A stretch of 34,482 nucleotides of DNA from Lysobacter sp. A03. Lineage in GTDB: Bacteria > Pseudomonadota > Gammaproteobacteria > Xanthomonadales > Xanthomonadaceae. The translations under genes and the position numbers were made by a program. The number at the start of each line of letters is the position of its first letter. Positions within the stretch are counted from its first letter, which is position 1. The stretch lies in the NCBI RefSeq assembly GCF_000855665.1, contig NZ_JXSS01000083.1, positions 1-34,482 on the forward strand, read 5' to 3'. Below are positions 26,371-33,371 of this stretch, in pieces. The notes below the pieces were generated by a model, which searched no databases, was not told the origin of the DNA, and saw only the letters and a program-made list of their open reading frames with translations.

Positions 26371-27399
26371 ATGACCTCACCTGCCCCGACCGTGGCCGAG
26401 CTGGCCGAACGGTTCTCGCTCGGCGTGCGCGGCGACGCGACTGCACGCATCCATGGTGTCGGCACCCTGGCCCACGCGGGCGAGGGACAGCTCGCCTTCC
26501 TGGCCAACCCCAGGTATCGCAGCCAGCTGGAGGGCTCGAAGGCCGCCGCGGTAGTGATGCGCGCAGCCGATGCGGAGGGCTACGCCGGCACGGCGCTGGT
26601 CGCCGAGGATCCGTACACGGCGTTCGCAAAGATTGCCGCGACATTCGAAGTGCCCCCCGCGCGCGAGCCCGGGGTGCACCCCATGGCTGACATCCATCCC
26701 GACGCCGTCATCGACCCTGCGGCGCACGTCGGTGCCTTCAGCAGCATCGGCGCGGGCAGCCGCGTCGAGGCCGGCGCGTTCATCGGCCCGGGCTGCATCA
26801 TCGGTGAGGACTGCGTGGTGGACACCGGCAGCGAACTGCTGGGCCGGGTCACCCTGGTGACCCGGGTGCGGCTGGGCCAACGCGTGCGCATCCATCCCGG
26901 CGCGGTGATCGGTGCCGACGGCTTCGGCCTGGCGATGGATGCGGGACGCTGGATCAAGGTGCCACAACTGGGCGGCGTGGTGATCGGCGATGACTGCGAG
27001 ATCGGTGCCAACACCTGCATCGACCGTGGCGCGATCGAGGACACCGTGCTGGAGGAGGACGTGCGCCTGGACAACCTGATCCAGGTTGGCCACAACGTCC
27101 GCATCGGCGCACATACAGCCATGGCCGGCTGCGTCGCCATCGCCGGCAGCGCCCGGATCGGGCGCTATTGCATGATCGCCGGCGGTGCCGGCATCGCCGG
27201 GCACCTGGAGATCTGCGACCGGGTGGTGGTGACCGCAATGAGCCTGGTGAGCGGTTCGATCCGCGAACCCGGAGAATACTCGTCCGGCACCGGGCTGATG
27301 GACAATCGCAGCTGGCGCAGGAACGCCGCGCGATTCCGGCAACTGGACAGGATGGCGCGCCAGTTGCGCGACCAGGAACTTAAGGACGACACGCAATGA
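26371..27399 (+). CDS. lpxD: UDP-3-O-acylglucosamine N-acyltransferase
   Basis: 342 residues (E. coli 341). It adds the second 3-hydroxyacyl chain, from acyl-ACP, to UDP-3-O-acyl-glucosamine in lipid A synthesis. The N-terminal uridine-binding domain (about 1-100; [27 protein letters not shown]) is followed by a left-handed beta-helix of hexapeptide repeats ([19 protein letters not shown], then [19 protein letters not shown]), the catalytic His region [20 protein letters not shown], and a C-terminal helix. The start is at ATG 26371, 17 nt after bamA, matching the family N terminus; upstream extension of the frame runs through bamA. The stop overlaps fabZ by 4 nt. Confidence 0.97.
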   Translation: MTSPAPTVAELAERFSLGVRGDATARIHGVGTLAHAGEGQLAFLANPRYRSQLEGSKAAAVVMRAADAEGYAGTALVAEDPYTAFAKIAATFEVPPAREPGVHPMADIHPDAVIDPAAHVGAFSSIGAGSRVEAGAFIGPGCIIGEDCVVDTGSELLGRVTLVTRVRLGQRVRIHPGAVIGADGFGLAMDAGRWIKVPQLGGVVIGDDCEIGANTCIDRGAIEDTVLEEDVRLDNLIQVGHNVRIGAHTAMAGCVAIAGSARIGRYCMIAGGAGIAGHLEICDRVVVTAMSLVSGSIREPGEYSSGTGLMDNRSWRRNAARFRQLDRMARQLRDQELKDDTQ

Positions 27400-27857
27400 C
27401 CGATGCACTCAAGCTCCCGATCGATGTTCCGGGTATCCAGGCGCTGCTGCCGCACCGCTACCCGTTTCTGCTGGTCGACCGGGTGACGGAGCTGGATCCG
27501 AACAAACGCATCCTCGCCTACAAGAACGTCACCAACAACGAGCCGTTCTTCAACGGCCACTTCCCCGGTCAGCCGGTGATGCCCGGCGTGCTGGTAATCG
27601 AGGCGTTGGCCCAGGCCGGTGGTCTCCTCACCCAGCTCTCGCTGGGCGGAACCTTCGAGAACAAGCTGTTCTATCTGGTCAAGATCGACGGTGCGCGGTT
27701 CTCGCGCATGGTCGTTCCCGGCGATCGCCTGGACCTGGAGGTGATCCTCAAGCGGACCATCCGCAACATGGCGCTGTACCAGGGCATCGCCCGGGTCGAC
27801 GGCGAACAGGCCGCATGCGCCGACATCCTGTGTGCCGAGGTCGTCAACAAGCCATGA
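27396..27857 (+). CDS. fabZ: (3R)-hydroxyacyl-ACP dehydratase FabZ
   Basis: 153 residues (E. coli 151). It dehydrates beta-hydroxyacyl-ACP in fatty acid elongation and competes with LpxA and LpxD for the same 3-hydroxyacyl-ACP pool, which probably explains the conserved placement. Hot-dog fold with [14 protein letters not shown] and the catalytic pair His55 ([13 protein letters not shown]) and Glu69 ([10 protein letters not shown]), spaced as in the family. It overlaps lpxD and lpxA by 4 nt each (ATGA at both ends), implying translational coupling in lpxD-fabZ-lpxA-lpxB. Confidence 0.97.
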   Translation: MTDALKLPIDVPGIQALLPHRYPFLLVDRVTELDPNKRILAYKNVTNNEPFFNGHFPGQPVMPGVLVIEALAQAGGLLTQLSLGGTFENKLFYLVKIDGARFSRMVVPGDRLDLEVILKRTIRNMALYQGIARVDGEQAACADILCAEVVNKP

Positions 27858-28639
27858 GCCCGGCGGTCATCCACCCCAGCGCGATCGTCGAAGCCGGGGC
27901 ACGGCTCGCCGATGGTGTGACGGTGGGCGCCTTCAGCTACATCGGTGCGGACGTGGAGATCGGCGCCAATACGGAAATCGGTCCGCACTGCAGCGTGCAC
28001 GGACCGGCCCGGATCGGCCGCGACAACCGCTTCATCGGCCACGCCGCCATTGGTGGCGAGCCGCAGGACAAGAAGTACGCCGGCGAACGCGTCGAGCTGG
28101 TCATGGGCGAGCGCAACACGGTTCGCGAGTTCGTCACCATCAACCGCGGCACCCAGGGCGGCGGCGGTGCCACCCGCATCGGCGATGACAACTGGCTGCT
28201 CGCCTACACCCACATCGCCCACGACTGCGTGATCGGCAACGACTGCGTGTTTTCCAACAACGCGACCCTGGCTGGCCACGTCATCGTCGGCGACCACGTG
28301 ATCCTCAGCGGGTTCGCCGGCGTCCACCAGTTCTGCCGGATCGGTGCGCACGCGTTCATCGGCATGGGCGCGTTTGTCAACGGTGACGTGCCGCCGTTCG
28401 TGATGGTGGCCCAGGAAGGCTACAGCCGGCCGCGCGGGATCAACAACGAAGGCCTGAAGCGGCGCGGCTTCGACGCCGAGCGCATCGCCATGATCAAGCG
28501 GGCCTACCGCGCCCTTTACGTGGCCGGCCACACGCTGGAGGAGGCTCAGGCCCGCCTGCGCGAAATGGCGGGCGACAGCGACGATGTACGCCAGCTGCTG
28601 GACTTCATCGACAGCAGCGATCGGCCCCTGCTGCGGTGA
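27854..28639 (+). CDS. lpxA: UDP-N-acetylglucosamine acyltransferase
   Basis: 261 residues (E. coli 262). It catalyses the first step of lipid A synthesis, moving a 3-hydroxyacyl chain from ACP to the 3-OH of UDP-GlcNAc. A left-handed beta-helix (about 1-185) carries the catalytic His123 ([13 protein letters not shown]) and conserved His142 (LAGHV) and His158 ([11 protein letters not shown]); a C-terminal helical domain includes [19 protein letters not shown]. Counting from the shared HQFC block, Met171 (FIGMGAF) occupies the E. coli Gly173 acyl-ruler position. P. aeruginosa also has Met there and uses 10-carbon chains, so a C10-length acyl chain is predicted here. The start at ATG 27854 overlaps the fabZ stop by 4 nt; the stop overlaps the lpxB GTG by 4 nt. 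Confidence 0.97.
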   Translation: MSPAVIHPSAIVEAGARLADGVTVGAFSYIGADVEIGANTEIGPHCSVHGPARIGRDNRFIGHAAIGGEPQDKKYAGERVELVMGERNTVREFVTINRGTQGGGGATRIGDDNWLLAYTHIAHDCVIGNDCVFSNNATLAGHVIVGDHVILSGFAGVHQFCRIGAHAFIGMGAFVNGDVPPFVMVAQEGYSRPRGINNEGLKRRGFDAERIAMIKRAYRALYVAGHTLEEAQARLREMAGDSDDVRQLLDFIDSSDRPLLR

Positions 28640-29838
28640 GCGACAGCCGTGCCGTGGCGGAGATCTTCAACGAGCTCCCCCCGACCCGACCCAAACGCAT
28701 TGCCCTGGTGGCCGGAGAAGCGTCCGGCGACCTGCTCGGCGCGGACTTGATCGAGCAGCTCCGCCTGCGCTGGCCGGGCGCGGAATTTGTCGGGGTCGGG
28801 GGTCCGGCGATGCGCGATGCTGGCATGGAAACCTGGTTCGATGCCTCCGAGCTCGCGGTGATGGGCCTGTCGGAGGTACTGCGCCACCTGCCGCGCCTGC
28901 TCCGCCTGCGGCACGAACTGCGCGAACGCGTGCTGGGGTGGCAGCCCGACGTGTTCATTGGTATCGACGCGCCGGACTTCAATCTGGGCGTGGAGAAGTG
29001 GCTGAAGCAGCGCGGTGTGCGCACCGTGCACTACGTCAGCCCGTCGGTATGGGCCTGGCGCGAGAAACGCGCGGCCCGGATCGGTGAGAGCGCCGATCTG
29101 GTGCTGTGCCTGTTTCCGATGGAGCCGGCGATCTACGCCAGGCACGATGTTGACGCGCGCTTCGTCGGGCATCCGCTTGCCGACACAATGCCTCTGGTAC
29201 CCGACCGCGATGCGGCGCGGGCGACGCTCGAACTGGATCCCCAACGACCCGTGCTCGCCCTGTTGCCGGGGTCACGGGTGGGCGAGATCCAGCGTCTGGG
29301 TGCCGACTTCATCGGCGCGGCAGCACGGGTGCTTGCCGCCGAACCGGCGCTGCAGGTGGTCGCACCGATGGCCGGACCGCAGGCACGCGACGCGTTCGCG
29401 GCCGCCTTGGCCGCCCACCCTGACGCCGCTGCGCTTTTGCGAGCGCTGAGCGTGGTGGACGGACAGTCACGCACCGCGATGGTCGCCAGCGACGTGATCC
29501 TGCTGGCCTCCGGCACGGCGACGCTGGAGGCGATGCTGGCGAAACGACCGATGGTCGTCGCCTACAAGGTGTCCGCGCTGACCTATTTGTTAGTGAAAAC
29601 CCTCGGCATGCTCAAGGTCGATCATTACGCGCTGCCCAACGTGCTCGCAGGGGAGGAAGTCGTGCCCGAGCTGATGCAGGACGAATGCCGCCCGGAGGTG
29701 TTGGCAGATGCGTGCCTGGCATGGCTCCGCGGCGCCGACACCCGCGCCCTGCAATCGCGCTTCCTCACGCTGCACGACTCGCTGCGCCGCGGCGCCTCCG
29801 CGCAGGCTGCACAGGCGATCGTCGAGCTCGTATCCTGA
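28636..29838 (+). CDS. lpxB: Lipid-A-disaccharide synthase
   Basis: 400 residues (E. coli 382). This peripheral inner-membrane GT19 glycosyltransferase condenses 2,3-diacylglucosamine-1-phosphate with its UDP form to the lipid A disaccharide. Motifs: [20 protein letters not shown] at about 22-41, [69 protein letters not shown] and the nucleotide-binding [20 protein letters not shown]. It starts with GTG at 28636, overlapping the lpxA TGA (GTGA); the N-terminal 20 residues (to PTRPK) are an unconserved extension. rnhB begins 4 nt after its stop. Confidence 0.97.
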   Translation: MSDSRAVAEIFNELPPTRPKRIALVAGEASGDLLGADLIEQLRLRWPGAEFVGVGGPAMRDAGMETWFDASELAVMGLSEVLRHLPRLLRLRHELRERVLGWQPDVFIGIDAPDFNLGVEKWLKQRGVRTVHYVSPSVWAWREKRAARIGESADLVLCLFPMEPAIYARHDVDARFVGHPLADTMPLVPDRDAARATLELDPQRPVLALLPGSRVGEIQRLGADFIGAAARVLAAEPALQVVAPMAGPQARDAFAAALAAHPDAAALLRALSVVDGQSRTAMVASDVILLASGTATLEAMLAKRPMVVAYKVSALTYLLVKTLGMLKVDHYALPNVLAGEEVVPELMQDECRPEVLADACLAWLRGADTRALQSRFLTLHDSLRRGASAQAAQAIVELVS

Positions 29839-29842
29839 GCCG

Positions 29843-30478
29843 ATGGGCCGCTGCACCGACCAACTCACCCTGCAACTGGACACCGTCAGGGCTGCCGAAC
29901 CGTTCGCCGGTGTGGACGAGGCCGGACGTGGGCCACTGGCCGGTCCGGTCGTGGTCGCCGCCGTGGTGTTTGCGCCGGGTCGCACCCCGGTCAACGGGCT
30001 GGACGATTCCAAGGTGCTGTGTGCGCGACGGCGCGATGAGCTGTACGCGCGAATCGTGGAGCGCGCGCTTGCCTGGCACGTGGTCGCCGTGGAGGTCGAG
30101 GAGATCGACCGCATCAACATCTACCAGGCCACGATGGCCGGAATGCGGCGTGCGGTGGAGGCCGTCAGCCACCTTGCCGTCGCGGCTCGCATCGACGGCA
30201 ACGTGATCCCGAAGGGGCTGCCTTGCCCGGCGGAAGCGTGGATCGGCGGTGACCGCCGCGACCGCGCCATCATGGCCGCCTCCATCCTCGCCAAGGTCAC
30301 CCGCGACCGGCTGATGGTCGCGCTGGACGAGCAATGGCCGCACTACGGCTTTGCCTCCCACAAGGGCTACGGCACCCCGGCGCACCTCGCCGCGCTGGAC
30401 CTGCACGGCGCCTGTCCGCACCACCGGCGCAGTTTTGGCCCGGTGCGGAAGGTCATCGAAAGAGACGCTCCGGTCTAA
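29843..30478 (+). CDS. rnhB: Ribonuclease HII
   Basis: 211 residues (E. coli 198). It nicks the RNA strand of RNA-DNA hybrids and removes single ribonucleotides from DNA. The DEDD active site is complete: Asp25 and Glu26 ([16 protein letters not shown]), Asp118 ([12 protein letters not shown]) and Asp137 ([14 protein letters not shown]). LDDSKVL and the C-terminal [13 protein letters not shown] and HRRSFGPVR also match. The start at ATG 29843 is 4 nt past lpxB; the frame is open upstream through lpxB but holds no RNase HII sequence. The stop lies 1 nt from the converging M28 peptidase stop. In E. coli dnaE follows directly; here it is 2.9 kb away. Confidence 0.97.
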   Translation: MGRCTDQLTLQLDTVRAAEPFAGVDEAGRGPLAGPVVVAAVVFAPGRTPVNGLDDSKVLCARRRDELYARIVERALAWHVVAVEVEEIDRINIYQATMAGMRRAVEAVSHLAVAARIDGNVIPKGLPCPAEAWIGGDRRDRAIMAASILAKVTRDRLMVALDEQWPHYGFASHKGYGTPAHLAALDLHGACPHHRRSFGPVRKVIERDAPV

Positions 30479-30479
30479 C

Positions 30480-32126
30480 TCAGCGCCGCGCCGCTTCGCT
30501 GCGGTCGCGCAGTGACTTGAACTCCGAACCGTCGCGCCACTGCGGCCAGCGCGTGGAATTGGCAAGGTCGTGGCCGATATCGAACATCAGGTCGATGTCC
30601 TGCATCGCCCCATCCAGGTTCCAGTCCGGACCGTAGGCATCGCAGGGCTGGTGGTAGCAGCGGTCGGTGTAGTCGTCCACCCACGCCTGCCCCGCGGCGA
30701 CGCCGCCATCCGCCAGGTCGGAGGCTCCCGCGATCCCCATCATCAGCAACACGGGCACACCCTGGCGCGCGAACGAGAAATGATCGGCACGATAGAACAG
30801 GCCGCGCTCGGGCATGGTTTCCGGGGTCACCTCCCGGCCCTGCCGAGTGGCGTATCGGGTCAGGTCGTCTTCGAGGCTGCTCTGGCCCTCGCCGACCAGG
30901 ATCACGTCCCGCGCCTTGCCGGCGGTCTGCAGGATGTCGATGGTCAGGTTGGCCACGGTCGTGTCGATCGGGTAGACCGGGTCGGCGGTGTAGGCCTCCG
31001 ACCCGAGCAGCCCGCGCTCCTCTGCGGTCCAGATGCCGAAAACGATGCTTCGATCCGGCGCCGGGGCCGCCTTGAACCGGCGCGCGATCTCCAATAGCCC
31101 GGCGACGCCGAGCGCGTCGTCATTGGCTCCGGAGCGGTACACCTTGCCGTCGGCGTCGGCGGGTCCCTTTCCGTAGGCGTCCCAATGGGCGCCGTAGAAC
31201 ACCACTTCCTCGGGGCGCTTTTTGCCGGTGATCCTGCCCAGCACGTTATGGCTTTGCACCACTTCATGGGTGACCGGGATATCAACCGAAAACGTGGCGT
31301 TCTTCAGCGCTACGGGATGGAAATCCGTGCGTCGTGCGGCAGTGCGCAGGTCCGCAAGATTCTCGCCCGCGGCGGCAAACAAGCGGTCCGCGGTGTCGCC
31401 GGCGATCCAGCCCTGTACCACCAGGCTGGTCAGCTGGGCAGGGGCGCGGACGATGTCGTAGTTCTCGCCCTGCGGGCTGGCGACCACATTCCAGCCATAG
31501 CCGGCCGCTTCGGTGTCGTGCACGATCAGCGCCCCGATGGCGCCACGACGCGCGGCCTCCTCGAACTTGTAGGTCCAGCGGCCGTAGTAGGTCATCGTCC
31601 GGCCGCCGAACGTCCCGGCCACCGCCTCGTTCTTTTCCGCAGCGAAGTCCGGGTCGTTGACCAGAAATACCGCGACCTTGCCGGACAGGTCCACGTCCTT
31701 GTAGTCGTCCCATTGGCGCTCGGGCGCACTCACGCCGTAGCCGACGAACACCAGCGGTGCCGCATCGATCAACGCGCGGTCATCAGGGCGGATCGTCGAG
31801 AGATAGACCTGATCGCCACGCTGCCAGGGCTGCGTTTTGCCGTCGACCGTCACCCCAAGCGCTGCCGGTTCACCGAGCTGGGTATGCAGCAAAGGCGCAC
31901 GTTGCACCCAGCTGCCGTCCTTGCCGCCAGGCTCCAGCCCAATGGCCTGCATCTGGCCGATCAGGTAGCCGACGGTTCGCTCCTCGCCCACCGTGCCCGG
32001 GGCCCGGCCCTCGAAGAAGTCCGAGGACAGCGTGCTCACCGTTTCGGCGACGCGCTGCGCGGAGTCCTGGGCCATAGCCGGCAAGGCGAGGAGAGCGAGC
32101 AATGACAGAGGGAGCAGGGATTTCAT
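30480..32126 (-). CDS. Secreted M28 family zinc metallopeptidase with PA domain
   Basis: 548 residues. A signal peptide (about 1-19, LALPAMA then QD) directs export to the periplasm or beyond. A protease-associated domain lies at about 120-265 (LVFVGYGVSAPERQWDDY, DLSGKVAVFLVNDPDF, ARRGAIGALIVHD). The M28 catalytic domain follows with His314 (YGAHWDAYG), Asp336 (SGANDDALGVAG), Glu369/Glu370 (WTAEERGLLGSE), Asp397 (LTIDIL) and His492 (CYHQPCD); Cys490 and Cys495 flank that last ligand and could form a disulfide. Aminopeptidase activity is the family expectation; the substrate is unknown. The gene separates rnhB from dnaE on the opposite strand, and its stop is 1 nt from that of rnhB. The ATG gives a standard signal peptide. 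Confidence 0.9.
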   Translation of the reverse strand: MKSLLPLSLLALLALPAMAQDSAQRVAETVSTLSSDFFEGRAPGTVGEERTVGYLIGQMQAIGLEPGGKDGSWVQRAPLLHTQLGEPAALGVTVDGKTQPWQRGDQVYLSTIRPDDRALIDAAPLVFVGYGVSAPERQWDDYKDVDLSGKVAVFLVNDPDFAAEKNEAVAGTFGGRTMTYYGRWTYKFEEAARRGAIGALIVHDTEAAGYGWNVVASPQGENYDIVRAPAQLTSLVVQGWIAGDTADRLFAAAGENLADLRTAARRTDFHPVALKNATFSVDIPVTHEVVQSHNVLGRITGKKRPEEVVFYGAHWDAYGKGPADADGKVYRSGANDDALGVAGLLEIARRFKAAPAPDRSIVFGIWTAEERGLLGSEAYTADPVYPIDTTVANLTIDILQTAGKARDVILVGEGQSSLEDDLTRYATRQGREVTPETMPERGLFYRADHFSFARQGVPVLLMMGIAGASDLADGGVAAGQAWVDDYTDRCYHQPCDAYGPDWNLDGAMQDIDLMFDIGHDLANSTRWPQWRDGSEFKSLRDRSEAARR

Positions 32127-32299
32127 CGGCGAGTCGACCCCATCGGGAATACGGCGTGGACGGTACGCCGGAACGGCAGCGTAGCGTTTCGGGCGAGCGT
32201 AAGACTGTGCAAGCTGGTCACAATCATCCGCTAAAAAAGCGGTGTATCACGAGGTGGTCTGTTCGCCTTGGTCATCAGGTAATAAACGGGAACGGCCCC

Positions 32300-32333
32300 C
32301 GAAACGCTGGTCAGGCATTCACCTGCCGTTTCG
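32300..32333. repeat. Hairpin CGAAACG...CGTTTCG with inner CAGG/CCTG
   Basis: Outer arms 32300-32306 and 32327-32333 (7 bp) and inner arms CAGG 32312-32315 / CCTG 32322-32325 (4 bp). The 5' arm also pairs with CGTTTCGGG at 32185-32193 (9 bp), so two alternative foldings are possible. Confidence 0.5.
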
Positions 32334-32337
32334 CAAT

Positions 32338-32371
32338 CGTGGATAAACCAACGCGCCCACCCTTATCCACG
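32338..32371. promoter_or_regulatory. Inverted pair of DnaA-box-like sites
   Basis: CGTGGATAA (32338-32346) and TTATCCACG (32363-32371) are exact inverse complements 16 nt apart. Each matches the DnaA box TTATCCACA at 8 of 9 positions. They lie about 210 nt upstream of the DUF1232-like gene and 1 kb upstream of dnaE. They may be DnaA sites or the operator of an unrelated dimeric regulator. Confidence 0.45.
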
Positions 32372-32582
32372 GGCCTCGCGGCATCTCGTGCGTGTCGCCC
32401 CGGTGGACTTCCGGCACTCGCCAGTGGGCCAGCGAGCGAGCACGCTGGAGTCGTGGAGCGTGACCGGTCGCAGACCCATTGCACAGTGACTTGCCCGCTC
32501 TGGCCTGTCGCGGATGACGGTGGCTACCGTTGGATCCGCCAGCCACCCCGTCCAGGCATGGACAAGCATTGAGGCCATCCTC

Positions 32583-33233
32583 ATGAACGCGTCCCTATTC
32601 GTCGTGTCCCCGCTGCCAGCAAGCCTGTTCAGCGGCGCGGTGCGACTGAACTCCAACCGCCACTCGATCGGCGACTTCGTACCCGACCCGGTCCGTCTGG
32701 CGCACTTCAATGCGTTGCTGATGCAGATCAGTGCCGAGCATCCCCAGATCGACGGCGACCAGTTGGCCACCGCTGCGCGCGAGCTGATACTCCAGGCCCG
32801 GGACGGACGTATCCCCCAGTCCATCCGCGAGCGCATCCGCCGCGCGGGCGCCATGGACCTGATGCAGTCCGATCCGGAGTGGGAGACGGAGGCCAAGGCG
32901 GCGATTGCTGCCGCCACAGCGCTGGACTACCTGCATGGCAAGGACACGCTGATTCCCCACAGCCTGCCCGTGGTGGGCTGGCTGGACGGTGCGGTCGTGG
33001 TCGAAACCGCATGGCCGACCCTGGCCGACGAGGTCAGGGACTACCTCGACTTCTGTCGCCTGCGTCGCATCGAGGCCGGTTTGCGCGGCGAGTCACGCCG
33101 GCATTTCGGCTTCACCCGGGACCAGCTCGACGACGCCCGGACCGCGGAATGGCTGTGGACGGAACACTGCCGGAGGACCGGACGCAGCAGCTACCTGTCG
33201 CAAGATGAGCCTGGGCGTTTCCGGGTGAACTGA
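32583..33233 (+). CDS. DUF1232/YkvA-like domain protein, function unknown
   Basis: 216 residues from ATG 32583, chosen because GAGG (32571-32574) sits 8 nt upstream; an in-frame ATG at 32514 lacks an SD. Residues about 113-150 (ALDYLHGKDTLIPHSLPVVG, then WLDGAVVVETAWPTL) resemble the DUF1232 core, whose pattern is a hydrophobic helix, D-x-I-P, then a P-V-x-G-x-x-D-D turn; the second Asp is Gly here. The rest is mixed helical and charged, with no signal peptide; the C terminus is Arg-rich. The family has no established biochemical role. The gene lies alone between divergent M28 and co-directional dnaE and ends just before a strong GC hairpin. Confidence 0.6.
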   Translation: MNASLFVVSPLPASLFSGAVRLNSNRHSIGDFVPDPVRLAHFNALLMQISAEHPQIDGDQLATAARELILQARDGRIPQSIRERIRRAGAMDLMQSDPEWETEAKAAIAAATALDYLHGKDTLIPHSLPVVGWLDGAVVVETAWPTLADEVRDYLDFCRLRRIEAGLRGESRRHFGFTRDQLDDARTAEWLWTEHCRRTGRSSYLSQDEPGRFRVN

Positions 33234-33239
33234 GCCATT

Positions 33240-33270
33240 GCGCGCCGCGGGCCGGAAACCCGCGGCGCGC
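33240..33270. other. Perfect 12-bp GC hairpin after the DUF1232-like gene
   Basis: GCGCGCCGCGGG (33240-33251) and CCCGCGGCGCGC (33259-33270) with a 7-nt loop, starting 7 nt after the stop codon. No T-run follows in either direction, so it is not a canonical intrinsic terminator; it could stabilise the 3' end or block read-through into dnaE. Confidence 0.7.
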
Positions 33271-33283
33271 GTACGGTCGTCTT

Positions 33284-33320
33284 CGGTCCCCGCAAGGCTT
33301 GTCAAGGCCTTGCCGGACCG
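33284..33320 (+). other. Stable hairpin upstream of dnaE
   Basis: CGGTCC and GCAAGGC (33284-33298) pair with GCCTTGC and GGACCG (33307-33320): 6 plus 7 bp around a small internal bulge, with an 8-nt loop. It ends about 50 nt before the dnaE ATG. It may be part of the dnaE leader or a terminator-like element paired with the upstream GC hairpin. Confidence 0.5.
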
Positions 33321-33371
33321 ACCGTGGCTGATACTCTGGGCGTTGCCCCAGCCGGTCGGTCCACGGCACGA

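Larger units (their letters stand above)
32127..32582. other. Divergent intergenic region with inverted repeats
   Basis: 456 nt between the secreted M28 gene (-) and the DUF1232-like gene (+), with no credible ORF. It contains CCGCT/AGCGG flanking five A's (about 32228-32242); a CGTTTCGGG (32185-32193) and its inverse CCCGAAACG (32298-32306); a hairpin CGAAACG/CGTTTCG (32300-32333); and two inverted TTATCCACG sites (32338-32346, 32363-32371), entered separately. Promoters for both flanking genes must lie here, but I find no convincing -35/-10 pair. Confidence 0.5.
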
